Notes under the pieces: generated by a model
What the model saw: only the letters and a program-made list of their open reading frames with translations
Databases searched by the model: none
Told to the model about the DNA's origin: nothing
Assembly: GCA_963696025.1 (NCBI GenBank)
Contig: CAVOII010000019.1
Location: 1-64,000 of the forward strand
Origin: JABCYV01 sp963696025
Lineage (GTDB): Bacteria > Acidobacteriota > Terriglobia > Terriglobales > Acidobacteriaceae
Direction of reading: 5' to 3'
DNA: 64,000 nucleotides
Part shown: positions 52,876 through 60,793 of the stretch, one piece after another
Position numbering within the stretch: position 1 is the first letter of the stretch
Layout: every line of letters begins with the position of its first letter
Program-made: the position numbers and the translations under genes

Positions 52876-55044
52876 ATGAAAGCTATGAGCGCTGACGTGC
52901 AGCTCGCGTGGGGAACCGATACTCGGCGCTATGAAGCGTTGTTTCGCATCTCTGAGGCACTCGCCGCCTGTCGGGAACCTGAAGAGCTGGCACGAATTCT
53001 CGCCGGCCAGCTGGTCGAGTTGATCAGTTTCGATCATCTCGACGTAGTGGTCTTCAAGGAGAATTCCACAGAAATCGAATGGCATGTGTGGGGAAAGGGG
53101 CCGATTGCCTTCCCCGATCTGCCAATCGAGGAGACATCGTTTTGGCATGTTTACCATACGCAAGAGCCGCTCTACATAGCCGACTATTACGGGGACCGGC
53201 GTTTCCCGCGCTTGAAGCAACAGCTTGCGGAAGCTGGTCTCGAACTCGGCTCGCTCGTTCGTGTGCCGTTGACTACCGCGCACCGGCGCCTCGGAACGCT
53301 GGGCATCGCCAGTCAGCAACGCAATGCGTACACCTCCGATGACGTCAAGGTTTTTCGATTGCTTGCGCGTGGGGTCGCCCTGGCTGTTGACGACGGCCTT
53401 AATTTGAAGAGATCCCAATCCGCACGATTGGAACTGGAGCGGCAAAATGCCCACCTCAAGCTACTGTTAGATCTGGCTCACAGAATCACCTCCAACCTCG
53501 ACATTAAAGCGCTGCTGCGCTCGATCTCTGCGAACGTTCGCGAGGTGATGCACTGTGATGCCGTGGGTGTTGTCTTCGCGGATTCAGCAACTGGCAAATC
53601 TCGGATTTACGCTCTCGACTTCCCAGAGAGCAGGGGATTCATCTCGGAGGAGTTGCTGAGTCGGACGGCTAAAGCTAGCGCGATCGCTCTTGAAACGCTC
53701 AAGCCGGTTATTGTGAACGAACCTGATCCGGCCACCTTAGGTCCCGAGTGGTACGCGGGGAGCATTGGTGAAGGATTCAAAGCTCACTGTCTGGTTCCAT
53801 TAGTCAACCGCGGACGGGCGCTCGGGCTGTTGTGGCTTGCCCGTCGGAACGAACACTCCTTTTCCGAAGATGATGCTGATTTTCTTAGTCAGGCATCGGG
53901 CCAGATAGCTGTCGCGGTTCAGAATGCGCTTGCCTATCGTGAGATCTCCGAACTCAAAGAGAAGATCGCCCGGGAGAAGGTGTATCTCGAAGAAGAGATT
54001 CGCAGTGAGATCAATTTTGAGCAGATCCACGGAAACAGTCCAGCACTGAAGCAGGTTCTAGAGCTTGTCGAGAAAGTCGCGCGCAACGATTCTACGGTCC
54101 TCCTGTTAGGCGAGACCGGCACCGGAAAAGAACTGATTGCTCGGGCCCTTCATGACCACAGCCGCCGCAAAGACCGCACGTTTGTCAAGCTCAACTGTGC
54201 AGCCATCCCTACCGGTCTGCTCGAAAGCGAATTGTTTGGACATGAGAAAGGCGCCTTCACCGGGGCAATCACCCAGAAGATCGGAAGACTGGAATTAGCC
54301 GACCAGGGCACGCTGTTCCTTGATGAGGTTGGAGACATTCCCATTGAAATTCAGCCGAAGCTGTTGCGGGCATTGCAGGAGCGCGAATTCGAGCGCCTGG
54401 GCAGCACCCACACTCGAAAAGTAAATGTACGGTTGGTGGCTGCCACTAATCGCGATCTGGAGAAGATGATAGCAGCTCGCGAATTCCGAAGTGATTTGTA
54501 CTACCGGCTGAACGTGTTCCCGATCCGCGTTCCAGCGCTACGAGAACGTAGGGAAGATATTCCTTTGCTGGTTCGTTATTTCGTGCAAAAGTTCTCGAGA
54601 CAAATGCAAAAGAACATTGAGGCGATTCCAGCAGCCGCGATGAGGGGGTTGACCAACTGGGAGTGGCCCGGAAACGTCCGTGAACTGGAGAATTTGATAG
54701 AGCGAGCGGTGATCCTCACGCGCGGCACGGCGCTGGAGGTACCGCTAACCGAGCTGCGCAAAGTGAGTATAGACGGACCCCCCACTAACACAGGCCCCCG
54801 CGATGGGGGAGAAGAAGTTAGTCGAATTGTGCGAGAAACCATCAGCGCTTTGCATCACGCTGCCGCGAAGAGCGAGGCCGATGAATATGATTATGGAGGG
54901 CGCGACGAGATTATGCGTGTGCTGCGCGAGAGCAAAGGCCGCATTGGCGGCTCCGATGGAGCTGCCGCCCGCATGAGTGTCAACCGCACGACGCTCCTGT
55001 ACCGCTTGAAAAGACTAGGCATAAATCCAAAACAGTTTTACTGA
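52876..55044 (+). CDS. sigma-54-dependent activator with two GAF domains
   Basis: 722 residues from ATG 52876; an upstream ATG at 52753 would overlap the palindrome. Two tandem GAF sensor domains (about 10-165, and 175-345, starting LLLDLAHRITSNLDIKALLR) precede a short coiled coil (EISELKEKIAREKVYLEEEI) and the AAA+ module: Walker A GETGTGKE, GAFTGA for sigma-54 contact, Walker B FLDEVGDIP, R-finger region DLYYRLNVFPIRVPALRERR. A Fis-type helix (RMSVNRTTLLYRLKRLGI) ends the protein. The layout is that of FhlA/NorR-like activators. The likely targets are the sigma-54 promoters at 49447 and 55216. Confidence 0.93.
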   Translation: MKAMSADVQLAWGTDTRRYEALFRISEALAACREPEELARILAGQLVELISFDHLDVVVFKENSTEIEWHVWGKGPIAFPDLPIEETSFWHVYHTQEPLYIADYYGDRRFPRLKQQLAEAGLELGSLVRVPLTTAHRRLGTLGIASQQRNAYTSDDVKVFRLLARGVALAVDDGLNLKRSQSARLELERQNAHLKLLLDLAHRITSNLDIKALLRSISANVREVMHCDAVGVVFADSATGKSRIYALDFPESRGFISEELLSRTAKASAIALETLKPVIVNEPDPATLGPEWYAGSIGEGFKAHCLVPLVNRGRALGLLWLARRNEHSFSEDDADFLSQASGQIAVAVQNALAYREISELKEKIAREKVYLEEEIRSEINFEQIHGNSPALKQVLELVEKVARNDSTVLLLGETGTGKELIARALHDHSRRKDRTFVKLNCAAIPTGLLESELFGHEKGAFTGAITQKIGRLELADQGTLFLDEVGDIPIEIQPKLLRALQEREFERLGSTHTRKVNVRLVAATNRDLEKMIAAREFRSDLYYRLNVFPIRVPALRERREDIPLLVRYFVQKFSRQMQKNIEAIPAAAMRGLTNWEWPGNVRELENLIERAVILTRGTALEVPLTELRKVSIDGPPTNTGPRDGGEEVSRIVRETISALHHAAAKSEADEYDYGGRDEIMRVLRESKGRIGGSDGAAARMSVNRTTLLYRLKRLGINPKQFY

Positions 55045-55148
55045 CTTCACCAGCGTTAGTTCTTCGGCCCGATCGCACTCTTCGTCTTCTGATCCAAGTT
55101 CCGCCGAGGTGCACTTGTTGCTCGGCTGCTGAGACTGACTTCGACAGT

Positions 55149-55200
55149 TTTGACACTAGTCTCCTTTGACACTCGGACCCACCTTAACTTTCTTTGACTT
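55149..55200 (+). repeat. direct repeats upstream of a sigma-54 promoter
   Basis: TTTGACACT occurs at 55149-55157 and 55165-55173 (16 bases apart), and TTTGACTT at 55193-55200. Their position 15-70 bases upstream of the -24/-12 promoter at 55216 suits binding sites for the activator encoded just upstream. Confidence 0.4.
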
Positions 55201-55215
55201 ACCGTCAGCATACAT

Positions 55216-55231
55216 TGGCATGCGCCTTGCC
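55216..55231 (+). promoter_or_regulatory. sigma-54 (-24/-12) promoter
   Basis: TGGCAT-N5-TTGCC with the invariant GG and GC ten bases apart. It is 29 bases before the ATG of the second STAS gene and right behind the activator gene, with direct repeats upstream. Confidence 0.65.
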
Positions 55232-55260
55232 TCTTACTGCTTGTCGAACCTCGATCCGGG

Positions 55261-55554
55261 ATGTTGAAGATCTCAATTGTCGATACACCTGCACAGTGCC
55301 GGATCGTTCTCGAGGGAACGCTGATCGCGCCCTGGGTGACGGAGCTCAAGAAGACCTGGGAGGCACTCGCCGCCGATCTTGGTGGACGTGAGTTCGTCGT
55401 TGACGTGAGCGACGTGACCTTCATCAGCCGTGAGGGAGAAAACGCACTGCTTGAGCTGATGCGGCACGGAGCAAAGTTTCAATGCCGCGGGGTGTTTACC
55501 AAATACATCGTGCAACAGCTCACACGCCGACACAAGAGCAGGGGGAGAGATTAA
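55261..55554 (+). CDS. small STAS-like domain protein
   Basis: 97 residues: LKISIVDTPAQCRIVLEGTL, WVTELKKTWEALAADLGGRE, FVVDVSDVTFISREGENALL, then a basic C-terminus. The STAS core resembles that of the protein at 49497 (both start MTLKI/MLKIS and share the WV-LDL or FVVDVSD strand). It is a monocistronic unit with a strong sigma-54 promoter. It could be an anti-anti-sigma-like regulator or a scaffold; no partner is encoded nearby. Confidence 0.7.
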   Translation: MLKISIVDTPAQCRIVLEGTLIAPWVTELKKTWEALAADLGGREFVVDVSDVTFISREGENALLELMRHGAKFQCRGVFTKYIVQQLTRRHKSRGRD

Positions 55555-55592
55555 TTTCCCCTGTGATTCCGACGTAAAAGAAAGCTAGTCGG

Positions 55593-55636
55593 CGGGTGCC
55601 CCATTCAAGCCCGCTTTTGGCTTGAGTGGGGATGTT
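55593..55636 (+). repeat. REP-like hairpin, copy A
   Basis: A 12-base arm (CCCATTCAAGCC) pairs with GGCTTGAGTGGG across the loop CGCTTTT, with one G-T pair. GGGTG precedes the stem and GATG follows. First of six related copies between 55.6 and 60.3 kb; it faces copy B in opposite orientation. Confidence 0.75.
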
Positions 55637-56091
55637 CAGATCTTCCTCGCTCGCCGGGGCTTCGGTTTGCTCTTGCCCTTGAGATTGAGCGCCACTGCAG
55701 CGCGGAGGAGATCCTTCAAGGCCGCTTCATCGACCTTGTCGCCTTCGTGGATATCGATGGCACGCCTGACATTCCCTTCGAGGCTGGAGTTGAATAGACC
55801 TGAAGGGTCCTTCAACGCAGCTCCCTTGGCAAATGTCATCTTGACGACGTTCTTGTACGTCTCTCCAGTGCAGACGATGCCGCCGTGGGACCAAACCGGG
55901 GTGCCCGGGTTAGTTGGCTTGACCCACTTCCACTCTTCGACGATCTCAGGGTCTGCCTCGTTTACGATTTCGCGTACTTTCGCGAGCGTCTTCCCGCGCC
56001 AGTCCCCAAGTTGCTTGATCTTCTCGTCCATTAATGCAGAGGCGGATTTCACCGGGACGGTCCTTTTCATGTGCAGCTTCAACTCTCGCAC
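55636..56091 (-). CDS. DUF1801-family protein
   Basis: 151 residues (133 or so from internal ATGs). It shows the DUF1801/YdhG fold: ALMDEKIKQLGDWRGKTLAK, VREIVNEADPEIVEEWKWVK, PVWSHGGIVCTGETYKNVVK and FNSSLEGNVRRAIDI. The family binds or stabilises small ligands in a few studied cases but has no general known function. A Lys/Arg-rich tail ends the protein, and the stop touches REP copy A. Confidence 0.8.
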   Translation of the reverse strand: MRELKLHMKRTVPVKSASALMDEKIKQLGDWRGKTLAKVREIVNEADPEIVEEWKWVKPTNPGTPVWSHGGIVCTGETYKNVVKMTFAKGAALKDPSGLFNSSLEGNVRRAIDIHEGDKVDEAALKDLLRAAVALNLKGKSKPKPRRARKI

Positions 56092-56201
56092 CTAATTTAG
56101 CTGCGCTCAGCGTGACCTGCAACTTCCGCAAGTGGGATCATCCCGGAATGCCGTTCGGCTTCCCTCCGGAACGAGCGCTCAGCTTCACCGGAATCCCCAA
56201 C

Positions 56202-56978
56202 TTACTTGATGCGCTGAATCACTGCATTCAGACCAGTTGAAATATTCTCCAATAACCCACAATCACTCATGTGCTTAAGAAACTGCTCGTTTATGCCCCC
56301 GGGAGTGGCGTGGCTCCTGGCGAGTGATTGAAAACTGCGCTCCGGTGCGTCGACCGTGGCACTCGTTAATCCGAAGAACATTCGCGCAACATAGTTGCGA
56401 GCCTTCTCATCGGGGACGCTGTTTGTCCTCAACCACGACGCAATTCCCTCAACGAACGCGTAGAACGACGCGATTGTCGCGGTCGCGGTGCACATCGCCG
56501 CGAATTCAGCCTCAGTTTCAACAGGGAAAACGGTGCCAATGGCAGCAAATAGATCGGCTGCGATCCGATCTGTCGGATAAATTGCCGTCGGGCCCATTCG
56601 CTTGGCGGTGGATGGGAGCGGCACAGCTCTAATCACGCGCGATGCGGGCGCGACGAGTTCAGACACGAGTCGCAACGAAAGGCCGGACACAAGGCTAATT
56701 ACGCAGTGGTCAGAGCGGAAGCGCAGCTCTGGAAGCACGGTCTGAGCAGTTGCGGGCCTCACGGCGATCACAACTGTTTCACTGGTGTTCAGCACATCCT
56801 GGTTGGAGGAAGCTACCGAAACACCAGGAAAGCGATCCGCCAAGTCTGTCGCAATTTCGAGATTGCGCGGAGACAGTTGAATGGAGTAACACTCAGCGGC
56901 ACTTGAGCTCAGGCCGGTGACGATTGCCGATGTAATTTCGCCAGCTCCGACGAATCCCAGTCTCATTGGCATCTCCAT
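56202..56978 (-). CDS. proC: pyrroline-5-carboxylate reductase
   Basis: 258 residues (or 254 from ATG 56966, with GGAG upstream). NAD(P)-binding Rossmann fold MRLGFVGAGEITSAIVTGL, then SLVSGLSLRLVSELVAPA, VIRAVPLPSTAKRMGPTAIY and a helical C-terminus with a Ser/His region SHATPGGINEQFLKHM, where the family's conserved PGG occurs. It reduces P5C to proline. The active-site surroundings differ somewhat from housekeeping ProC, so it may be a paralogue with another imine substrate. Confidence 0.8.
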   Translation of the reverse strand: MEMPMRLGFVGAGEITSAIVTGLSSSAAECYSIQLSPRNLEIATDLADRFPGVSVASSNQDVLNTSETVVIAVRPATAQTVLPELRFRSDHCVISLVSGLSLRLVSELVAPASRVIRAVPLPSTAKRMGPTAIYPTDRIAADLFAAIGTVFPVETEAEFAAMCTATATIASFYAFVEGIASWLRTNSVPDEKARNYVARMFFGLTSATVDAPERSFQSLARSHATPGGINEQFLKHMSDCGLLENISTGLNAVIQRIK

Positions 56979-57078
56979 CGCCGTGTTAGTGACATCGATT
57001 GAGATTCTCTAAGCTGAAAGGTTTTACTGCGCCTCAATGAGAGTTTAACTCGCCCGGCGATTATCGTTGGTGGAACGG

Positions 57079-57120
57079 CCCCGCTCAAGCCAAAATCGGG
57101 CTTGAGTGGGCCACCCGTCC
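57079..57120 (-). repeat. REP-like hairpin, copy B (inverted)
   Basis: CCGCTCAAGCC and GGCTTGAGTGG arms around AAAATCG. Read on the minus strand it has the GGGTGGCC lead shared by the other copies. It closes the pair A-B that spans DUF1801 and proC. Confidence 0.75.
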
Positions 57121-57304
57121 GGCCGCCCGTGGTTCAAAGGGCAGTGCAAGAAAGAACAAGAGCAGCTGCCTGGAAAAGGTAGGAGCCGAACTCCGCAGCC
57201 ACATGTCGTTTTTGAATCCGGTCAATATCGAGCAACAGTAGCCAGATACTCGGCAAGGCCCCGGATCTCGAAAACCGCGAGATGCGGGGCAACCAGCGTT
57301 GGCA

Positions 57305-58021
57305 TCACCATCCAGCACGCGTAGCAGGACTTCGGGTCAAGAGGACCCAGCTCACGACCAGGACCCAAACGAGGCCGACGATGGGCGAGACGAACCGCGA
57401 ATAGGCGCCATACGGCGCCCAGAATCCACCGCGCAGCCACGTGGTGCCTCCCAGCAACACGAGCACGACGGCTGCGACCCCCATCGCGAAGAGCCCGTTG
57501 GAGATCAGCCCGGCCCGCCAGAGCCCGAACGTCCCGGCCATGATCAGCATCGCCCGCGGGAACGAAGTCAACACGGCGCAGGCCCATACAAAGTCGTTCA
57601 GTCCCGATGTGACCATGTGATTTCCGGAGCCTACGATCGAGTACGCGAGAGCTGCGCCCACCGTGATGAGCAGGAGGAAAAGCCCTCCGAGCACTGCGCT
57701 GGAGGCGGTCGCCGCCGCGCCCCAACCGTCTTGCCCCGCATCCGCCAAAGTGGTCCTGAGCGCTGCCGCGAACCACAGGAGGTTGAGGACCGCCAGGCCG
57801 AAGAACACGGCAGCGATCAAGATCCGCGTGCGATCGCCGTCATAAAACCCGACGAGAGCATCGGCTGATGCGCCGACCTGCGGCTGATAGCCGTAGATGA
57901 TGTATGCGAGGATGAAGCAGCCGACGGACTGGATGCCGGCCGTCCGCCACAAGCGTTCCCAGAACACACGAGTGGTGTTCACGCTGGTGGCTGAGGTCAT
58001 GACTGTGGTGGATGCGCTCAT
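57305..58021 (-). CDS. integral membrane protein, unknown function
   Basis: 238 residues with about six hydrophobic helices: AGIQSVGCFILAYIIYGYQP, ILIAAVFFGLAVLNLLWFAA, AVLGGLFLLLITVGAALAYS, VWACAVLTSFPRAMLIMAGT, GLFAMGVAAVVLVLLGG and FVSPIVGLVWVLVVSWVLL. The N-terminus is Thr/Ser-rich and cytoplasmic. A resemblance to DUF4386-like proteins is possible, but not certain. Its start is preceded by AAGGAGAT. Confidence 0.75.
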   Translation of the reverse strand: MSASTTVMTSATSVNTTRVFWERLWRTAGIQSVGCFILAYIIYGYQPQVGASADALVGFYDGDRTRILIAAVFFGLAVLNLLWFAAALRTTLADAGQDGWGAAATASSAVLGGLFLLLITVGAALAYSIVGSGNHMVTSGLNDFVWACAVLTSFPRAMLIMAGTFGLWRAGLISNGLFAMGVAAVVLVLLGGTTWLRGGFWAPYGAYSRFVSPIVGLVWVLVVSWVLLTRSPATRAGW

Positions 58022-58167
58022 AAGGATCTCCTTTCTGACTGAAAGTGAATACGGCAGCCGCGCCGCGAGGGGTGATCAGCGGACGGGCAATTCTACAACT
58101 GAGACGTGCACATGGTGGAAAAAACAGCGCAGATGATGAATCCTCCTCCCCGTTTCCCGCGATTTGT

Positions 58168-58521
58168 TTATTGTTTCCCCATCTCCATGCACTCACGCAC
58201 CAATATTGTGCCGCCATTCTTTATGATCGGCGATGTTCGGGCGATCTCTGCTGCATTGTCCAATGCCTCTGCTTTGATAATGGTGAATCCACCTTCGCTG
58301 TCCTCCGGAAACCGGTGGCTCTCCACGCCCGCTTGAGTGACCTTTCTCGCCTCCGGCACCAAGGGATATCCGGACTCAAATTTGCCATCCTTCGCAAGTC
58401 CATTGATCCACGCGGCCCAGGCGGCATGATGTTTTTCTTGGACTTCCTTGGCAGCCTTATCCAAGTTCTCGTATTTCAAACTAGGATCACCGCCAAGAAA
58501 TGTAAGAAGATACTTTTTCAT
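58168..58521 (-). CDS. YCII-related (DGPF-like) protein
   Basis: 117 residues: MKKYLLTFLGGDPSL, HHAAWAAWINGLAKDGKFES, GYPLVPEARKV, EGGFTIIKAEALDNAAEIAR and a C-terminal GTILVRECMEMG. The dimeric alpha+beta-barrel YCII family includes chlorodienelactone isomerase-like and uncharacterised proteins often co-encoded with ECF sigma factors. None is seen here. Codon use matches the neighbours. Confidence 0.82.
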   Translation of the reverse strand: MKKYLLTFLGGDPSLKYENLDKAAKEVQEKHHAAWAAWINGLAKDGKFESGYPLVPEARKVTQAGVESHRFPEDSEGGFTIIKAEALDNAAEIARTSPIIKNGGTILVRECMEMGKQ

Positions 58522-58553
58522 ATTCGTTCACCAGCTCCAATTCTTCTGCTAAA

Positions 58554-58976
58554 TCAGGTACTGGTCAGGGCTCTGAGCAACCCAACACCGAGCGAGACGA
58601 CTGCTATGGCAAGAACAACTGCTCCAACGTAGATCAGCGAGACCGCTCCGTTGGCTTGAGTTGCGGCCGGGGGAAGCATGGAAAAGAAGAAACCCGCCGA
58701 AATGAGAATGGCAGCGAGTGGCACCCCAATTCGGACGAACCAGAGGAGGGAAATCGGCAGGGTGGCTGAGTCTGCAAGCATCTCGCAGATGAGCGAAAGA
58801 ATCACGATGACACCGGCATGAGCGTGTCCCGCGCGAAAGAAATTCTGCCTCAATGGATTCTCCATATATGCGCTGCTCTTGCTCATCAAAGATGTCAGCA
58901 GAAAGTATCCTCCGTATTGAATTGTCGGCACAGTAATAAGGATAATCCCGGACATCAGTCTGGCTTCACGCGTCAT
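58554..58976 (-). CDS. small membrane protein, unknown function
   Basis: 140 residues from ATG 58976, which has AGGAGGACG directly upstream; the open frame reaches 59222 but would then cross REP copy C. Four transmembrane helices are visible (LMSGIILITVPTIQYGGYFL, AGHAHAGVIVILSLICEMLA, VRIGVPLAAILISAGFFFSM, VSLIYVGAVVLAIAVVSLGV). The His pair in AGHAHAG occurs in families of heme- or metal-binding membrane proteins, but no ligand can be assigned. Confidence 0.72.
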   Translation of the reverse strand: MTREARLMSGIILITVPTIQYGGYFLLTSLMSKSSAYMENPLRQNFFRAGHAHAGVIVILSLICEMLADSATLPISLLWFVRIGVPLAAILISAGFFFSMLPPAATQANGAVSLIYVGAVVLAIAVVSLGVGLLRALTST

Positions 58977-59071
58977 ATACGTCCTCCTTTTTTCGCTGGT
59001 TGCAAGCTTTTCATTTGCTTCTCCTTCGCGGAAATAATACTCCCCTTGTTTTGCAAGCGTAATCCGCGAGT

Positions 59072-59115
59072 CGGGTGGCCCACTCAAGCCCGGTTTTGGC
59101 TTGACTGGGAATGTT
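59072..59115 (+). repeat. REP-like hairpin, copy C
   Basis: GGGTGGCC lead, CCACTCAAGCC arm, CGGTTTT loop, GGCTTGACTGG arm (one mismatch), then GAATG. It faces copy D; the pair encloses about 130 bases. Confidence 0.75.
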
Positions 59116-59147
59116 CCGATCTCCCCAACTCTGTCATCCCGACCGGA

Positions 59148-59174
59148 ACAGATCACCGCAAAGCGATGATCTGT
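59148..59174. repeat. inner hairpin between REP copies C and D
   Basis: ACAGATCA (59148-59155) pairs with TGATCTGT (59167-59174) across 11 bases. The surrounding segment (CATCCCGACCGGA before, GGAGTGGAGGGACC after) resembles a second family of dispersed palindromes seen in acidobacterial genomes, from memory. Confidence 0.45.
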
Positions 59175-59247
59175 GGAGTGGAGGGACCTTGTGTTTAATG
59201 TTTCCATCGGACGGGTTGACATCGACTCCGAATAGACGACATCTGAA

Positions 59248-59292
59248 CTGCCCCACTCAAGCCAAAACCGGGCTTGAATGGGCCACCCGCCC
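59248..59292 (-). repeat. REP-like hairpin, copy D (inverted)
   Basis: CCACTCAAGCC arm, AAAACCG loop, GGCTTGAATGG arm and then GCCACCCG, the reverse complement of the lead in copies C and E. Second half of the C-D pair. Confidence 0.75.
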
Positions 59293-59400
59293 AGCGAACC
59301 ATTTCGTCAAACGTCAAACCCGAGGTCGACGGGCTGACACCAAAAAAACGGCATTTATCTTTGCTGAACGCTAACCGGAACAAGAAAATAAGTGGGCGTG

Positions 59401-59416
59401 TGGCACGTGAATTGCA
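59401..59416 (+). promoter_or_regulatory. sigma-54 (-24/-12) promoter, exact consensus
   Basis: TGGCAC-N5-TTGCA equals the sigma-54 consensus, with the required ten bases between GG and GC. It lies 57 bases before the ATG of the secreted Gly/Lys-rich protein at 59473. Confidence 0.7.
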
Positions 59417-59472
59417 TCTTTAAGAACGGAGGATATCAGCAGATTGTCATTCAGCTAGCAGGAGAAGAAACA

Positions 59473-59925
59473 ATGGAAATTAGGACTAAATTCGCTACTT
59501 GGCTTGTTACGGCGTGCACCCTGTTTTTCTTGAGTCTGCCAGCATTTGCACGCAACGAGAATCCACCTCAGGATCAGGGCACCGCCCAGACCCAGTCCGT
59601 GCCGAAGGGCAAGGAGCAGAAGGCTAAGCGTGGCTCGGGCAAGGAAATCGGCAAGGGCGGTGAGGACATTGGCAAAGGCGCAGGCAAGGGGGCTGAGAGC
59701 CTGGGCAAAGGCACTGCCGGGGCCGCAGGCAATCTCGCTACCTTGCACCCTGGCCATGCCGCCGCTGATCTCGGCAAAGGCGCCGGGGGCGCCGGCAAGG
59801 ACGTCGGAGTCGGCACTGGTAAGGGCGCCGGCAAGATTGGCAAAGGAAGCGTCAAGGGAGTAGGGAAGCTGGGTAAGAAAATCTTCGGCAGGGGCAGCAA
59901 GAACAAGAAGGAATCCGACCAATAA
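59473..59925 (+). CDS. exported Gly/Lys-rich repeat protein
   Basis: 150 residues from ATG 59473 (AGGAGA upstream). A signal peptide (MEIRTKFATWLV, hydrophobic core, cleavage after AFA) is followed by a low-complexity basic domain built of GKG-type repeats (GKEIGKGGEDIGKGAGKGAE, LGKGTAGAAG, GAGKIGKGSVKGVGKLGKK). It is strongly positive and probably disordered. It may bind a polyanion or the cell envelope; no family is known to me. An exact sigma-54 promoter suggests inducible expression. Confidence 0.7.
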   Translation: MEIRTKFATWLVTACTLFFLSLPAFARNENPPQDQGTAQTQSVPKGKEQKAKRGSGKEIGKGGEDIGKGAGKGAESLGKGTAGAAGNLATLHPGHAAADLGKGAGGAGKDVGVGTGKGAGKIGKGSVKGVGKLGKKIFGRGSKNKKESDQ

Positions 59926-59989
59926 ACTGGCTCACCTTGTTTGGTGCATCCTGTCGACGGAAGCAAAGCTAGGAGTAAGTGGGGTTGGA

Positions 59990-60033
59990 CGGGTGGTCCA
60001 CTCAAGCCCGATTTTGGCTTGAGTGGGGATGCC
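59990..60033 (+). repeat. REP-like hairpin, copy E
   Basis: GGGTGGTC lead, CCACTCAAGCC arm, CGATTTT loop, GGCTTGAGTGG arm (perfect 11-bp stem), then GGATG. It faces copy F, and the pair encloses the transposase remnant. Confidence 0.8.
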
Positions 60034-60058
60034 CACAGATTGTCCTCATGCCATGGGG

Positions 60059-60262
60059 ACTAACATTCATCGCAATCCGGTGAAGGCTGGGTTGCGCGAA
60101 CGTCCGGAGGACGGGGCGTGGAGCAGTTTCCGCCACTACGCAACTTGCTGTGACGACTTGAGATCGAGTCGGAATGCAAATCACGGAAACACAAAAGTGG
60201 CGGGAAAACTCTGTCACCAGTAGAACTGTCCCACTCAAGCCAAAACCAGGCTTGAGTGGGCC
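60059..60262 (+). pseudogene. remnant of a REP-associated tyrosine transposase
   Basis: The segment IHRNPVKAGLRERPEDGAWS then SFRHYAT is the C-terminal signature of Y1/RAYT transposases (TnpA_REP). After about 60155 a one-base shift restores a further typical stretch (EIESECKSRKHKSGG), whose stop falls inside REP copy F. The N-terminal part with the HUH motif and catalytic Tyr is gone. It sits exactly between REP copies E and F, the arrangement of a REP-RAYT unit. Confidence 0.8.
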
Positions 60263-60270
60263 ACCCGTCC
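60228..60270 (-). repeat. REP-like hairpin, copy F (inverted)
   Basis: CCACTCAAGCC arm, AAAACCA loop, GGCTTGAGTGG arm and then GCCACCCGTCC, the inverse of the lead in copy E. It closes the pair around the transposase remnant and holds the stop of its last frame. Confidence 0.8.
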
Positions 60271-60324
60271 AAACGCTTTGCATCAAACCTAGCGTTGCTA
60301 GATGTTCTAACAAAGGAGCACTTT

Positions 60325-60704
60325 ATGCACAACCTATTCCGCTCATCCTGGCGGCTCTCATCGCAGTGGCGATCATTGTTATCGGTTGTTTCTAGCTTGC
60401 ATCTCCTGAACGAATCTCAGGAACATTTGGTCTAAAGCCGCCTGCATCCGATGCTGACACTCGTGCCTGGCTACGTCCTAAAGGAATTCGGGACGTCGCA
60501 TCTGGATTGGTCGTGCTGACCATGATGCTGACCGCGGACGGGCGCTTGGCAGGCATACCTCTGCTCGTTTTCGCCATCATCCCTTTTGGCGACATGTCAA
60601 TTGTTCTGGGGTCGGGCGGGTCGAAGTCGCGAGCGTTCTCCATGCACGGCGTAACCTGCGCGGTGATGCTTGTCGTCGGCCTCTTGTCGATCCATGCCAT
60701 TTGA
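60325..60704 (+). pseudogene. DUF4267-family membrane protein with frameshift and stop
   Basis: The ATG at 60325 follows AAGGAG and starts MHNL. One base over, the first membrane helix follows (IPLILAALIAVAIIVIGCF), then an in-frame TAG at 60393-60395. The same frame continues with LASPERISGTFGLKPPASDA, KGIRDVASGLVVLTMML, IPFGDMSIVLGS and a last helix ending LLSIHAI. Together this is a complete DUF4267 protein of about 125 residues carrying a one-base loss near the start and one nonsense codon. Confidence 0.7.
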
Positions 60705-60793
60705 GAGAGCTGATCGAGCACTAGGACAACTCAATCTGCTGGAAGTATTCCAGGAAATTCGGCGCGGCGACGCCTTAGAAAGGCGGAGGAACT

